Shown here in pieces: positions 22,484 to 31,051 of a stretch of 31,051 nt of DNA. The position numbers and the translations under genes are program-made. The stretch spans positions 1 through 31,051 of the forward strand of contig CAKOYU010000018.1 of the NCBI GenBank assembly GCA_934130975.1. The letters run 5' to 3'. The stretch comes from an uncultured Clostridia bacterium. GTDB taxonomy: Bacteria; Bacillota; Clostridia; TANB77; CAG-508. Numbering within the stretch: the stretch's first letter is position 1; every line of letters starts with the position of its first letter. The notes below the pieces were generated by a model. That model was not told the origin of the DNA. It made no database searches and saw nothing but the letters and a program-made list of their open reading frames with translations.

Positions 22484-24157
22484 TTATTTAAACAACTCCT
22501 TTTTACTAAACTTTATAGTAGTAGGTCTACCATGAGGACAAGTAAAAGGATTTTTTAATTTTAGCAATCTTTGAATTAAACTATCAACCTCTTGTCTAGT
22601 CAAGTCCATATTAGCCTTTACAGCAGCCTTACAAGCAACTGTTGCAATAAATCTTTCCTCAACATCTTTAATTGCAGTTCTTTCAGTTGTAAGCATCTCA
22701 TCTAATACGTCTAAAAACATTCTGTTTTTATTAACTTTATACTCAATATCTGGAATTCCACTAATTTTTACAGAATCCTCTCCAAACAATTCAATGTCGA
22801 AACCTGTATTTCTAAAAAGTTCAATATTTTCTTTTACAAATTCAATTTCCTTATGTGATAAATTATAAACTTCTGGAATTAGCATTAATTGACTATTATT
22901 TTGAATATGATTTTTATAATTTTCTTTTATTTGTTCATACAGTATTCTTTCATGCCCAGCATGTTGATCAATTAAGAACATATCTTCTCCAATTTCTATT
23001 ATTATAAATGTTCTAAATAAAATACCAACATATTTGTACTCTATCTCTCTTTGAATTTCTCTATTTATTAGTTCTACTGGTGTATCATTTTTAAATTTAT
23101 TTGTTAAAAATTCTAATTCGTTTTCTATATAAGTTTCTTTCTTTTGTTCTTTTTCATCATTATCTAAAAATTCTCCATTTAGCATTGAACTTTTTATTGC
23201 ATGATAGAATACCTTGTAAAGCTTATTTTCATCATTAAATCTTACTTCCATTTTGGTTGGATGAACATTTACATCATAGTAGTTTGCTGGCATCTCTAAA
23301 TTTAGAATAAAAAATCCGTATTTTCCAATTCCTGTTGCCCCCTTAAATGCTTGATCTGCACTATTAGTTAAAATTTGATTTTTGATATTTCTCTTATTTA
23401 TATATAATATTTGACTTTTTCTGTTGTCTCTTGCTATTGTAGTGTTTCCTATTACTCCTGTAACTTTTATTCCTTCACTTTCATAATTTACATCTAACAG
23501 ATTTTTCTCGATTTCTTTTCCATATAAAAGATAAATAATATCTCTAATGTTTCCATTTCCATTAGTTTGAAATACTATTTTTCCATCATTTATTAATTTA
23601 AATGCTATATCTGAATTCACTAAAGCTGTTTTTTGAACCCATTCTTTTATATATCTAAATTCTGTAGCATCATTTTTCAAAAATTTATATCTTACAGGTG
23701 TATTAAAAAATAGTCTTTCAACCATAATTGTTGTTCCTACTGGAATTCCAATTTCTTCTACTTCTTCTATTTCTCCCGCTTCTGCAATAATTTTTGTTCC
23801 GTTTTCTTCTGCAGTTTTTGTCATCATTGTAAGTTCTGATATTGATGCAATACTTGCTAATGCCTCTCCTCTGAACCCCATAGAATATGTATGCTCTAAA
23901 TCTTCTATTTTTCTTATTTTGCTTGTCGCATGTCTTTCAAGTGATAGTGGAATGTCATTTGCAGATATTCCTTTTCCATTGTCTACTATTTTTACTAAAG
24001 TTTTTCCACCATTTTTTATTTCTATTATTATCTTTGTTGATCCTGCATCTATTGAGTTTTCAACTAATTCTTTTACTACATTTGCTGGTCTTTCTATTAC
24101 TTCTCCTGCAGCTATTTTGTTTATTGTTAAATCATCTAATAGTACTATATTTCCCAT
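22484..24157 (-). CDS. mutL: DNA mismatch repair protein MutL
   Basis: 557 aa. The N-terminal GHKL ATPase has KIAAGEVIERPANVVKELVE (about 14-33), DAGSTKI, VDNGKGI and GFRGEALASI; the following domain has FFNTPVRYKFL and DVNVHPTKMEVRF. The C-terminal endonuclease domain shows the metal motif DQHAGHERILYE (DQHA-x2-E-x4-E, with Gly where Ala is usual), ACKAAVKAN and CPHGRP, so it is a nicking MutL of the non-E. coli type. Slightly short linker (about 330-370). mutS is not adjacent in this window. The start follows AAAAGGAG. Confidence 0.97.
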   Translation of the reverse strand: MGNIVLLDDLTINKIAAGEVIERPANVVKELVENSIDAGSTKIIIEIKNGGKTLVKIVDNGKGISANDIPLSLERHATSKIRKIEDLEHTYSMGFRGEALASIASISELTMMTKTAEENGTKIIAEAGEIEEVEEIGIPVGTTIMVERLFFNTPVRYKFLKNDATEFRYIKEWVQKTALVNSDIAFKLINDGKIVFQTNGNGNIRDIIYLLYGKEIEKNLLDVNYESEGIKVTGVIGNTTIARDNRKSQILYINKRNIKNQILTNSADQAFKGATGIGKYGFFILNLEMPANYYDVNVHPTKMEVRFNDENKLYKVFYHAIKSSMLNGEFLDNDEKEQKKETYIENELEFLTNKFKNDTPVELINREIQREIEYKYVGILFRTFIIIEIGEDMFLIDQHAGHERILYEQIKENYKNHIQNNSQLMLIPEVYNLSHKEIEFVKENIELFRNTGFDIELFGEDSVKISGIPDIEYKVNKNRMFLDVLDEMLTTERTAIKDVEERFIATVACKAAVKANMDLTRQEVDSLIQRLLKLKNPFTCPHGRPTTIKFSKKELFK

Positions 24158-24205
24158 TTTTTTCTCCTTTTTCTATTGCTAACTATATCACAACACACAA
24201 AATAA

Positions 24206-24230
24206 AACAACCCTACATTGTAGAGTCGTT
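24206..24230 (-). terminator. Terminator after the Ham1-like remnant
   Basis: On the minus strand AACGACTCTA-CAATG-TAGGGTTGTT, a 10-bp stem with two G-T pairs, followed by TTATTTTG. It lies directly before mutL. Confidence 0.65.
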
Positions 24231-24232
24231 TT

Positions 24233-24547
24233 TTATATACTTTTTCTTATAAAATCAATTACTTCATCAATATTATCTTTTTTTCAATATCGATTTTTTT
24301 CTTCTTCTGTTAAGTCAACTAAATATTTATTAAATTCAGGAATAATACTAATTGCTGGAATTTTAGTTGATTCATAATATGTTTTTGCTTTGATATATGC
24401 ATTTTCTATCGCATTTTTTCCATTTTCATTTATTGGTAAATTTATTTCTAAATCTTTTATTATTATTAATTCTATTTCTTTATCTTCTAATGCTTGTTTG
24501 TATTTATTTACCTTTGCAGGATTTGTTGTTGCAAATAATACCTTCAT
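24233..24547 (-). pseudogene. Decayed Ham1-like NTP pyrophosphatase
   Basis: Residues MKVLFATTNPAKVNKYKQAL match the N-terminal nucleotide-binding segment of Ham1/RdgB-like pyrophosphatases, and ENAYIKAKTYYESTKIP the next conserved helix. The central catalytic part (SDDSG and FGYD-like regions) is missing: after KIPAIS the sequence jumps to a C-terminal end (IPEFNKYLVDLTEEEKNRY). An in-frame TGA at 24284-24286 then precedes KKDNIDEVIDFIRKSI and TAA at 24233-24235. The internal deletion removes the active site, so this is a pseudogene. It starts 3 bp after rdgB. Confidence 0.75.
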
Positions 24548-24549
24548 TT

Positions 24550-25128
24550 TTATTCTTCTTGCATAAGTTCTTTTCTAATCTCTTCTATCGCAATTCTTCT
24601 TGCACTTATTTCATTCTTTTCTTCATTTGATAATTCAGCTAGAGTCTTTCCATTTTCTAGTTCAAAAATCTCATCAAATCCAAATCCATTTTCTCCTCTA
24701 ATACTTTCAGATACATATCCTGAAATAATGCCTTTTTTGCAGATAGTTTTCTTTCCATCAGACAATGCTATAGCAGTAACAAAATCTATTTTTCTATTTG
24801 ACTTCTCTACTCCTTGCATTTTTTCTAATATTGCAAGATTTCTTTCTCTATCTGATCCTTGATGCCATCTCTTTGTACGTACTCCTGGAAATCCATCTAA
24901 ATATTCTATTTCTATTCCAGAATCATCTGCTATACACATTTTTCCATTAAGCTCTTTAGCTATTGTTTCTGCTTTTTTTATTGCATTTCCTTCAAATGTT
25001 TCCTTATCTTCTTCTACTTCTATATCAATTCCTAATTCTTTAATTGATATAACTTTAAATTCTTTTAATATTTCTTGTGCTTCTTTAATTTTCCCCTTAT
25101 TTCCTGAAGCAATAATTATTTCTTTCAT
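24550..25128 (-). CDS. rdgB: XTP/dITP diphosphatase (RdgB/Ham1 family)
   Basis: 192 aa from ATG 25128, behind AGAGGTG; an upstream ATG at 25152 lacks a site. It hydrolyses dITP, XTP and ITP to monophosphates, keeping deaminated purines out of DNA and RNA. Motifs: IIASGNKGKIKE (substrate/phosphate loop), EDKETFEGNAIKKAE, IADDSGIEIEYLDGFPGVRT (catalytic Asp), ENGFGFDEIFE and ELSNEEKNEISARRIA. Full length for the family. It lies between pepC and a decayed paralog and probably belongs to one transcript from the helicase gene onward. Confidence 0.95.
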   Translation of the reverse strand: MKEIIIASGNKGKIKEAQEILKEFKVISIKELGIDIEVEEDKETFEGNAIKKAETIAKELNGKMCIADDSGIEIEYLDGFPGVRTKRWHQGSDRERNLAILEKMQGVEKSNRKIDFVTAIALSDGKKTICKKGIISGYVSESIRGENGFGFDEIFELENGKTLAELSNEEKNEISARRIAIEEIRKELMQEE

Positions 25129-25188
25129 ATTACTTTCACCTCTTTTATCCATAAATAGATGGTCTTTATAACGCTCTATTATTTCTTT

Positions 25189-26499
25189 TTATGCTAAAGT
25201 TCCCATTGGATCCCATGGTTTTAATCTAATTCTTTCATTATTTAAAATATTTTTTTCTTCTTCTGATAAATATTTTTTGTTTATAACTATTTGATATACA
25301 TATTTAGAAAACCAGCTATCTGTTGCTACATAATATCCTTTATGTCCATATTTTTCTCCCCAGCTATTTTCAATTCTCCATTTAGTTGGATTTTCATTCT
25401 CTAAATTAACACCTGTTATTACCATTGCATGATTCATTGCACTTTCTCTTGTATCAAGCATTGCTCCTTTTGACATACTACTATCTATTTGGAATAAAGT
25501 ATCTATATCAAATGTAGAATCATCCCATACTCCATCTGTACCATCAGCATCTTTTCCACAGTCTGAACCAAACCATACTGCTTCTCCATCTTTTAATTGA
25601 TTTACAGCAAGTTCTTTTAGTCTTTCGATTGGTAAATTTAAGTATAAAACTTCATTTCCTTCTGCAACATTTCCAAGATAATCTACTGTATATACATTAT
25701 TAAATGGCTTATCACTTGTTGGACTGTTTATTATACTTATATAATTATTTAAATCCATTTCTACTATTTCTTGATAAAATTTCATTGGTGTTAAATCTTT
25801 TACTATATGATAATTTTTGTCTTTATCTACATATTCAAAAGAAAATGTTTTTGGTGGAATTCCAAAACAACTGCATAATATTGAATATATTTCTTTAATG
25901 CATTTTTCTTTTCTGCTTTGTATATCCATTTCTTCATTTCTTATTTCATATGCAAATTTACGAATATATTTGTTTAGTAAGTTATCTATTCCATATGTAT
26001 TAGAACTTTGATATGTTTCTGGAAATGCATTTTTAGGAACTATTCCATATTTATTTACTATATTTACAAATAAATCCCATTGTCCTCCATCTTGTATTCC
26101 TGTGCTTAATAAGTAATCTAATATTCTGTCATCTTTTTCTCTATCTTTTAATGAAATTATACTTTCTAATAAATAATTACATTTTTCTAATTTGTCATAA
26201 AATGCTACATAATTTTGTGATATTTCAAATTCTTCTAAATTGTATTTTTTTGCTATTGCTTCTCTTATTACGTTACATCCTGCAAAGATCCAGCATCTTC
26301 CACTACTTTTTTGGTCTGTTACTGGTAATGTTTTTAAGTTTATTGAGAACATATCTCTTGTAAATTCTGTTTGTTCATTTACTTTTGTTATGTCTCTTAT
26401 TTTGCTTTTTGATAATGCTCTCCTCGCTATAGTATTTGCAACATTATTTGTATATTCTTCCTCTATATTTCTTAAATTTTCTTTAATTATCTTTTCCAT
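25189..26499 (-). CDS. pepC: Aminopeptidase C (bleomycin hydrolase family, C1B)
   Basis: 436 aa. A cytoplasmic cysteine aminopeptidase that forms a self-compartmentalised hexamer in known members. Catalytic residues: Cys in QKSSGRCWIFAGCNVIRE (about residue 70), His in ESAMNHAMVITGV, Asn in WRIENSWGEKYG. Other family features are NYVAFYDKLEK, QDGGQWDLFVNIV, the C-terminal MGTLA, which in PepC reaches into the active site and sets aminopeptidase specificity. Start behind AAGGAGAGG, 17 bp after the helicase stop, so translation follows the helicase on one transcript. Confidence 0.96.
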   Translation of the reverse strand: MEKIIKENLRNIEEEYTNNVANTIARRALSKSKIRDITKVNEQTEFTRDMFSINLKTLPVTDQKSSGRCWIFAGCNVIREAIAKKYNLEEFEISQNYVAFYDKLEKCNYLLESIISLKDREKDDRILDYLLSTGIQDGGQWDLFVNIVNKYGIVPKNAFPETYQSSNTYGIDNLLNKYIRKFAYEIRNEEMDIQSRKEKCIKEIYSILCSCFGIPPKTFSFEYVDKDKNYHIVKDLTPMKFYQEIVEMDLNNYISIINSPTSDKPFNNVYTVDYLGNVAEGNEVLYLNLPIERLKELAVNQLKDGEAVWFGSDCGKDADGTDGVWDDSTFDIDTLFQIDSSMSKGAMLDTRESAMNHAMVITGVNLENENPTKWRIENSWGEKYGHKGYYVATDSWFSKYVYQIVINKKYLSEEEKNILNNERIRLKPWDPMGTLA

Positions 26500-26516
26500 T
26501 TCTATCCTCTCCTTTT

Positions 26517-29500
26517 TTAATATTTATTTGAAAAAAATTCTTCTTTTGTATATGCAATTGCATCTTTACTTGTTGTTATTATAGTACCTTCTTTTGCTCT
26601 GTCTTTTTCTATCATCTTTCCTGCATTTGACAACCAATTATGCGAACCCATAAACATATACTTTTCATCTACTATTATAGTTTTTGCATGTGTTGGTGGA
26701 GCATACACAAAGTTTTCTTTTCCTAACAAATTATACAATTCACCTACAATTTTTCTTACTGATTCTTCTTTCGCAAATCCAAGTGATCTCGTCCTTACTA
26801 ACTCATTTACAATTTCATCAGGCGAGTTAACATTTCTATTTCCACTTTTATATCCAAACACAATTTTTACTTTACAATTATTTTCCTTTAGTTTTTTTAT
26901 TTCATTTATAAATTCCTCGTTTATGACATTTTCCATAATCCATGGCGACATGATTAATATTTCTTTTTTAGTGTTTTTTAGTGTATACATTAATAGATCA
27001 TAATGTTGCTTTGCATCTAAAATAATACCATTTTCAAATTTCTGTTGTATATATAATCCAATATTATCATTTGCCACTTCAAATTCCGGTTGAAGAATTT
27101 GTAATATTCTTTCATCAAAATTTTTATTCAAAGCTGAATTATCAATATCATATAAACTATAAATCATTCCATTTTCTCTAATGTATTTTATTAATTTAGC
27201 TAGATAATTTCCTGTTTGCTCTGCAACATTTAAATTACCAATATATATAAATTGTTTTTTAGCTCTTGTTACTGCTACATTAAGCATATTACATTTATCA
27301 CCTATAAATTTAACAGCCCACTTAGGCTCTAATGCATCTATTGTTGGAGTAAAAATTATATAATCTTTTTCTTTACCTTGGAAAGCATGTACAGTTCCAA
27401 CTTTTACATCTGTTAAACCTTCTCTTTTTAATCTACTTTCTAGTAAATGTTTTTGTTCTTTAAAAGGTGTTACTATTGCAATTGATGGTTCTTTTTTATC
27501 TTGTTCTTTTATATATTTTATAGTTTGAATACAAGCTTCTACTTCAACTTTATTTTCATTTTTGCTTTTTTGATACTCAGAACTTTTTGTTCTTTTTCCT
27601 CTAACATCCAGTGCAATCATATTATTTAAAAATATTTTATTAAAGTTATCTTTAACATGCATATTTAATTTATTTTCATATACATTTTTATTTGAGAAAT
27701 TTATTATATTTTTTTCGCATCTATAATGATCGTTAAGTATAATATTTTTTTCATCACTTAAAATATCTGTATTTTTATTTGCTAAAGCTTGTACACTATT
27801 TCCATCTATCTTTATATCATCAAATACTTCTCCTATTGCTTTTTGATTTTGATAAAAACTTCTATTTATATTGCTATAAATTGGTTCTATTTGATTTACA
27901 TCTCCTACAATTACTGCTTTTTTAGCTCTATATAGTGCTGATACTAAATTATGTGGTAATATTTGTCCTGATTCATCTATCAATTCTAAGTCTATATATT
28001 CAGGAATGAGTTGAAAACATCTTTTACAAAACGAATCTAATGTAGTTGTTACAACCGGAAAACATAAGAATAGTGTATTCCATAAATTTCGTATTCCTTC
28101 TTGCTTTTTCTCATTATATATGTCTGTTGAATCATAGAATCTTTGACATATATATGCTGGTTGTTCTTCTGAGAGAAATAGCTTTAAATTTTCTGAAATT
28201 TCTTTTCCATTTTTTATTATATATGCTTCATTTAGTTTTAGTGCCAGTTGGAACAATTCTTGATTTAGTTGATTTAGATAGCTTTTGCAATAAATTTCTA
28301 GCATACTTGAATAGTCCCAATATTTATTTTCATTTTTTTCGTTAAACTTTTCTATTAGATTTATCTCTGCTAATTTATTTTTTGCTTTGTCATATTCATT
28401 TTTTAAATTCTGACTTTTATCTTTTATGTTTTTATATTGTATATTTAATTTATCAATCTCTTTTTCCAATTTGCTTTTTTCTTTTATGTATTGTTCTATT
28501 TGCCTATTTTCTGTTTCTTTTGCAACTTGTACTTCTATTATTTCTTTATTAAAATCTATATTTTTATTAGCATTATATATCTTAAAATTAATTAACCTAA
28601 TAAATAAGTTTTTATTTATTCTTTCAAAATCAGATTTTCTTTCTTCTAGATTTTTACTAGTAATTTTATACTCTATTATCTTTTGCTGGCTTTCTTTTAT
28701 TTTTTGATTTATCTTTTCCATTTTTTCAGCACTTAAATTTAGTTCTGCTTCTTTTTGTTTAAGCTTCTCCGATAAATCTGCTACTTCTAATTTTATATTT
28801 TCTAACTTATTTTCATTATTTTCTTTATCTTTTTCTAAACTTTCTTCCGTTTTATAGCAACAACTTTTTATTTGAGATAGTTTTAATAAAAATTTTTCAT
28901 ATTTTTTAACTTCTTTTTGTTTCTTTTGATATTTGTCTTTAACTTTTTCTATTACTATCATCGCATTGTCTTTATTCTGAAGCTTTTCCAATGTTGGCAA
29001 AAATTTTTGATATAAAAAATCTCTAAAATCTTGCACATTATCTTGTTTGCCAAGTGGTAAACATATTATACCTTTATATTGTGATATTTCTTTGTATTTT
29101 GATCCATTTTTTAATCTTTGTGTTCTTCTATATCTCCTAGAAATTGGTAACATATATTTTATATCTTTATTGATCTCTGTTCCTACATTTTCTATAGCTT
29201 CGCCATTTTTACTAGAAACCACTATAGATTTTATTGTTTTTTCATCTTCATTATACCAACCCATTTTATAATATTTAGTTCCATAATAACTGGTTTCTGT
29301 AAAGCCTTGATTCCAATTTTCTAGTATTAAGTTTGCTCTTTCTACTATTTTATTTGCAATTATTTCTTTTAGTAGTGATGTTTTTCCCGTTCCAGGTGGA
29401 CCTTCTACTGCAATTAAATCATTATCATTTATGCTATTTGCAATTTTATATTGTCCCTGTCCTACTCCATAATCACTTTTATAATTTCCCATATGTGTTT

Positions 29501-30440
29501 TTATGTATTTGCTATTATTTATATTTTTCTTCTTAACACTGCCATTTAAATATTTGCCTAAAAGATTTGGTATATAATTATCACATTCTATTAACTTTTT
29601 CAATAGTTCTATATCTTCTTTTATATTTTTTATTGCATCATCTGTTAGTTCATCTAATGATATTATATATTCTTGATTCATATTATAAAAATTATTTATT
29701 CTAGAAATATTTTTAATATTTTCTCTTGTCAAACAGTTATCTATATATTCACTTAATTTAGTATAAAACAAATCTATAACATGTTCTATATCTCCACTGT
29801 CTATTGAACTTTTTATCTCTTTGCTATATGTAACTACTGCATCTTCATATTCAATTGACACATCTGCAATCTCTTTGTTTAATAACATTGAAAGAATTGT
29901 GTTTATAGTTGCAGTATTTATATTTGCATCTATTACTTTAATTGTTTCTTCCTCAATTTTGCATTTTACTACAAATAATGGCTGTTTTTTAGTCTTTCTA
30001 GTACTTTTGCTTGCAAAACTAATATTATGGACATACATCCAAAATTCTCTTGTTGCTCTAATGTCACATATTTGATTAGCAAAATTTTCTATTACTTTAG
30101 TATCTATACTTTTTATCTTTTCTCTTATTAAAGATTTTATTCTAGATACTACTTGTATTTGATTTGCTTGCTCACTATTTAAATAATCTAACTCTTGTAT
30201 TACTTCTGTAACTAATTTTTCTCTATCATTAACTCTTTTTCCTATAAATTTTTCCGTAATATTTTTTATTTTTTTTAATTTCAGTTTATTTAACTCTCGA
30301 ATTGCTTGTTTAGTATCTATTTTTCCTATCATTATGTACGAATTGCTCTCATCTTCTTTTATTTGTGAAGAAATTGCTATATTGTATATTTCATATTCTA
30401 AATAATAGTTTAATATATTTTGTACATTATTGGGTTTCAT
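26517..30440 (-). CDS. SF1 helicase with coiled coil and C-terminal PLD nuclease domain
   Basis: 1307 aa. Helical N-terminal region (about 1-330), Walker A EGPPGTGKTS (about 344), a very long coiled coil (about 495-740), then the rest of an SF1 UPF1/DNA2-like motor: Walker B LIDESGQILP (about 820), GDVNQIEP, DHYRCEKNI, VGTVHAFQGKEKDY (about 1013) and NVAVTRAKKQF (about 1053). The C-terminus is a phospholipase-D-type domain with KEILIMSPWI and HAKTIIVDEKYMFMGSHNW (HxK...D signature, about 1250), probably a nuclease. One PLD motif is visible, so it may act as a dimer. Related helicase-PLD proteins occur in DNA repair and phage-defence settings. Own promoter 30475-30503; pepC follows. Confidence 0.9.
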   Translation of the reverse strand: MKPNNVQNILNYYLEYEIYNIAISSQIKEDESNSYIMIGKIDTKQAIRELNKLKLKKIKNITEKFIGKRVNDREKLVTEVIQELDYLNSEQANQIQVVSRIKSLIREKIKSIDTKVIENFANQICDIRATREFWMYVHNISFASKSTRKTKKQPLFVVKCKIEEETIKVIDANINTATINTILSMLLNKEIADVSIEYEDAVVTYSKEIKSSIDSGDIEHVIDLFYTKLSEYIDNCLTRENIKNISRINNFYNMNQEYIISLDELTDDAIKNIKEDIELLKKLIECDNYIPNLLGKYLNGSVKKKNINNSKYIKTHMGNYKSDYGVGQGQYKIANSINDNDLIAVEGPPGTGKTSLLKEIIANKIVERANLILENWNQGFTETSYYGTKYYKMGWYNEDEKTIKSIVVSSKNGEAIENVGTEINKDIKYMLPISRRYRRTQRLKNGSKYKEISQYKGIICLPLGKQDNVQDFRDFLYQKFLPTLEKLQNKDNAMIVIEKVKDKYQKKQKEVKKYEKFLLKLSQIKSCCYKTEESLEKDKENNENKLENIKLEVADLSEKLKQKEAELNLSAEKMEKINQKIKESQQKIIEYKITSKNLEERKSDFERINKNLFIRLINFKIYNANKNIDFNKEIIEVQVAKETENRQIEQYIKEKSKLEKEIDKLNIQYKNIKDKSQNLKNEYDKAKNKLAEINLIEKFNEKNENKYWDYSSMLEIYCKSYLNQLNQELFQLALKLNEAYIIKNGKEISENLKLFLSEEQPAYICQRFYDSTDIYNEKKQEGIRNLWNTLFLCFPVVTTTLDSFCKRCFQLIPEYIDLELIDESGQILPHNLVSALYRAKKAVIVGDVNQIEPIYSNINRSFYQNQKAIGEVFDDIKIDGNSVQALANKNTDILSDEKNIILNDHYRCEKNIINFSNKNVYENKLNMHVKDNFNKIFLNNMIALDVRGKRTKSSEYQKSKNENKVEVEACIQTIKYIKEQDKKEPSIAIVTPFKEQKHLLESRLKREGLTDVKVGTVHAFQGKEKDYIIFTPTIDALEPKWAVKFIGDKCNMLNVAVTRAKKQFIYIGNLNVAEQTGNYLAKLIKYIRENGMIYSLYDIDNSALNKNFDERILQILQPEFEVANDNIGLYIQQKFENGIILDAKQHYDLLMYTLKNTKKEILIMSPWIMENVINEEFINEIKKLKENNCKVKIVFGYKSGNRNVNSPDEIVNELVRTRSLGFAKEESVRKIVGELYNLLGKENFVYAPPTHAKTIIVDEKYMFMGSHNWLSNAGKMIEKDRAKEGTIITTSKDAIAYTKEEFFSNKY

Positions 30441-30474
30441 TTTAGTGCTACCTACTCTCTTTTTTATTTCTTAT

Positions 30475-30503
30475 ACTATAACATATTTTATATTTTTTCT
30501 CAA
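30475..30503 (-). promoter_or_regulatory. Promoter of the helicase-pepC-rdgB operon
   Basis: Minus strand TTGAGA (30498-30503), 17-nt spacer, TATAGT (30475-30480), immediately after a terminator. Confidence 0.7.
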
Positions 30504-30506
30504 GCG

Positions 30507-30539
30507 AAAAAACAGATTGCACACAATGTATGCAATCTG
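30507..30539 (-). terminator. Terminator upstream of the helicase promoter
   Basis: On the minus strand CAGATTGCA (30531-30539)-9 nt-TGCAATCTG (30513-30521) followed by TTTTTT (30507-30512). It ends the transcript of the broken gene at the right edge. Confidence 0.88.
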
Positions 30540-30566
30540 CTAAAGAATCACTTATATTATTGCTAT

Positions 30567-31051
30567 TTAATACACCATAACACACCAAACTGCCATCAAA
30601 GCAAGGTTGTTTATCTTTGACGGACTAGAATTATATTTTTTTATCCATTTAATATAATCTTTATTCCTATCAATTTCTCTACCCCACTCTTCATCAGCTT
30701 TACCTTGTATTATCTTCCCATTTTCACCTATATATAAATTTTGACGAAAGTTAAGATATAATTTTTCATATATCTCTTTAGGAACAATGGACGAATATTG
30801 TTTTTCATATCCTCTTTGTGCATATTCTACCTTCAGTTCCTTTAACTTCACTATACCTTTTCGGTCTAATAATGTTTTCATTACGTAAAACAAATTAACA
30901 TAATATTCTTTGTTTTCTTTAATTTTATAGAAAGCTTTTTGGTTATCTTCTAAAAACTGTTGAGCTTTTTCCTGTTACCATTTTCTGTACTTTATACTTT
31001 TCTATTTATTTCTCTATAAATATCTCCCCAATCATGAACTTCATTTAGATA
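30567..31051 (-). pseudogene. Broken unknown gene at the window edge
   Basis: The longest open piece (30893-30567) contains KTLLDRKGIVKLKELKVEYA, IVPKEIYEKLYLNFRQNLYI, EEWGREIDRNKDYIKWIKKY and ends in ALMAVWCVMVY. Its frame stays coding-like upstream (QEKAQQFLEDNQKAFYKIKE) until a TAA near 30976, and a further piece in another frame (YLNEVHDWGDIYREINRKV then TAA) lies beyond, so at least one frameshift or stop has broken the gene. There is no ribosome binding site at any internal start. I do not recognise the family. The start, if any, is outside the window. Confidence 0.55.

Noticed and set aside
24233..24290. TGA read as tryptophan (alternative genetic code)
   Set aside because: Other genes here, such as feoA and the serine-recombinase neighbourhood, use or tolerate TGA as a stop, and the gene already lacks its catalytic core.

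Overview
The window is a low-GC, AT-rich stretch of a spore-forming clostridial (Firmicutes) chromosome. The evidence is a CotJC-type spore coat gene, a sortase with an LPKTG substrate, purine-rich ribosome binding sites (AGGAGG/GAGG), many TTGACA-17-TATAAT promoters, and MutL, FeoAB, PepC and TsaC of clostridial type. I cannot name the genus. No tRNA, rRNA or CRISPR array was seen.

Positions 1-6755 hold what looks like a complete 6,721-bp site-specific element inserted inside cotJC. The last codons of the 5' part of cotJC (1-34) and all of its 3' part (6755-7198) flank the element. Removing it at the only dinucleotide shared by both junctions (TG, 33-34 and 6754-6755) rejoins the gene in frame across the conserved ...DI|GTEELAHLE segment. 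The element carries an HTH protein, a large serine recombinase and a 45-aa leader gene, all in one leftward operon behind a promoter and a leader terminator. It also carries a rightward two-gene cargo: a protein with a NAT_N/GNAT_C-like acyltransferase region, followed by an ApeA-like HEPN protein. Last comes a gene-poor 700-bp tail with three tandem copies of a structured RNA motif whose stems covary, a remnant resembling the C-terminus of a ToxN/AbiQ-type toxin, and repeated GTTCAC...GTGAAC palindromes. The layout resembles the skin-type intervening elements of sporulation genes, here combined with possible defence cargo.

Positions 7200-16000 are ordinary chromosome: a small unknown protein, TsaC/Sua5, a MATE transporter fused to a cytidylate-kinase-like domain, an RNA m5C methyltransferase, feoB and feoA, and a DUF975-CmpB membrane fusion. 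All but TsaC are on the minus strand, and most have a clear promoter of their own.

Positions 15950-22480 form a cell-surface region on the minus strand. It holds an unknown protein with a possible translational switch, a sortase, an LPKTG-anchored cohesin-like protein, a membrane-anchored cohesin-like protein with two cadherin-like beta-sandwich repeats, and a glucosaminidase with SH3, Big_2 and dockerin modules whose signal peptide is separated by a frameshift. Together they look like a small cohesin-dockerin system that holds a cell-wall hydrolase on the surface.

Positions 22480-31051 hold mutL, a decayed Ham1-like remnant, rdgB, pepC and a 1307-aa SF1 helicase-PLD nuclease, followed by a broken gene at the right edge. 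Four clusters of a dispersed GGGACCGGTTCTG repeat lie between genes at 13.6, 14.0, 19.0 and 22.4 kb.
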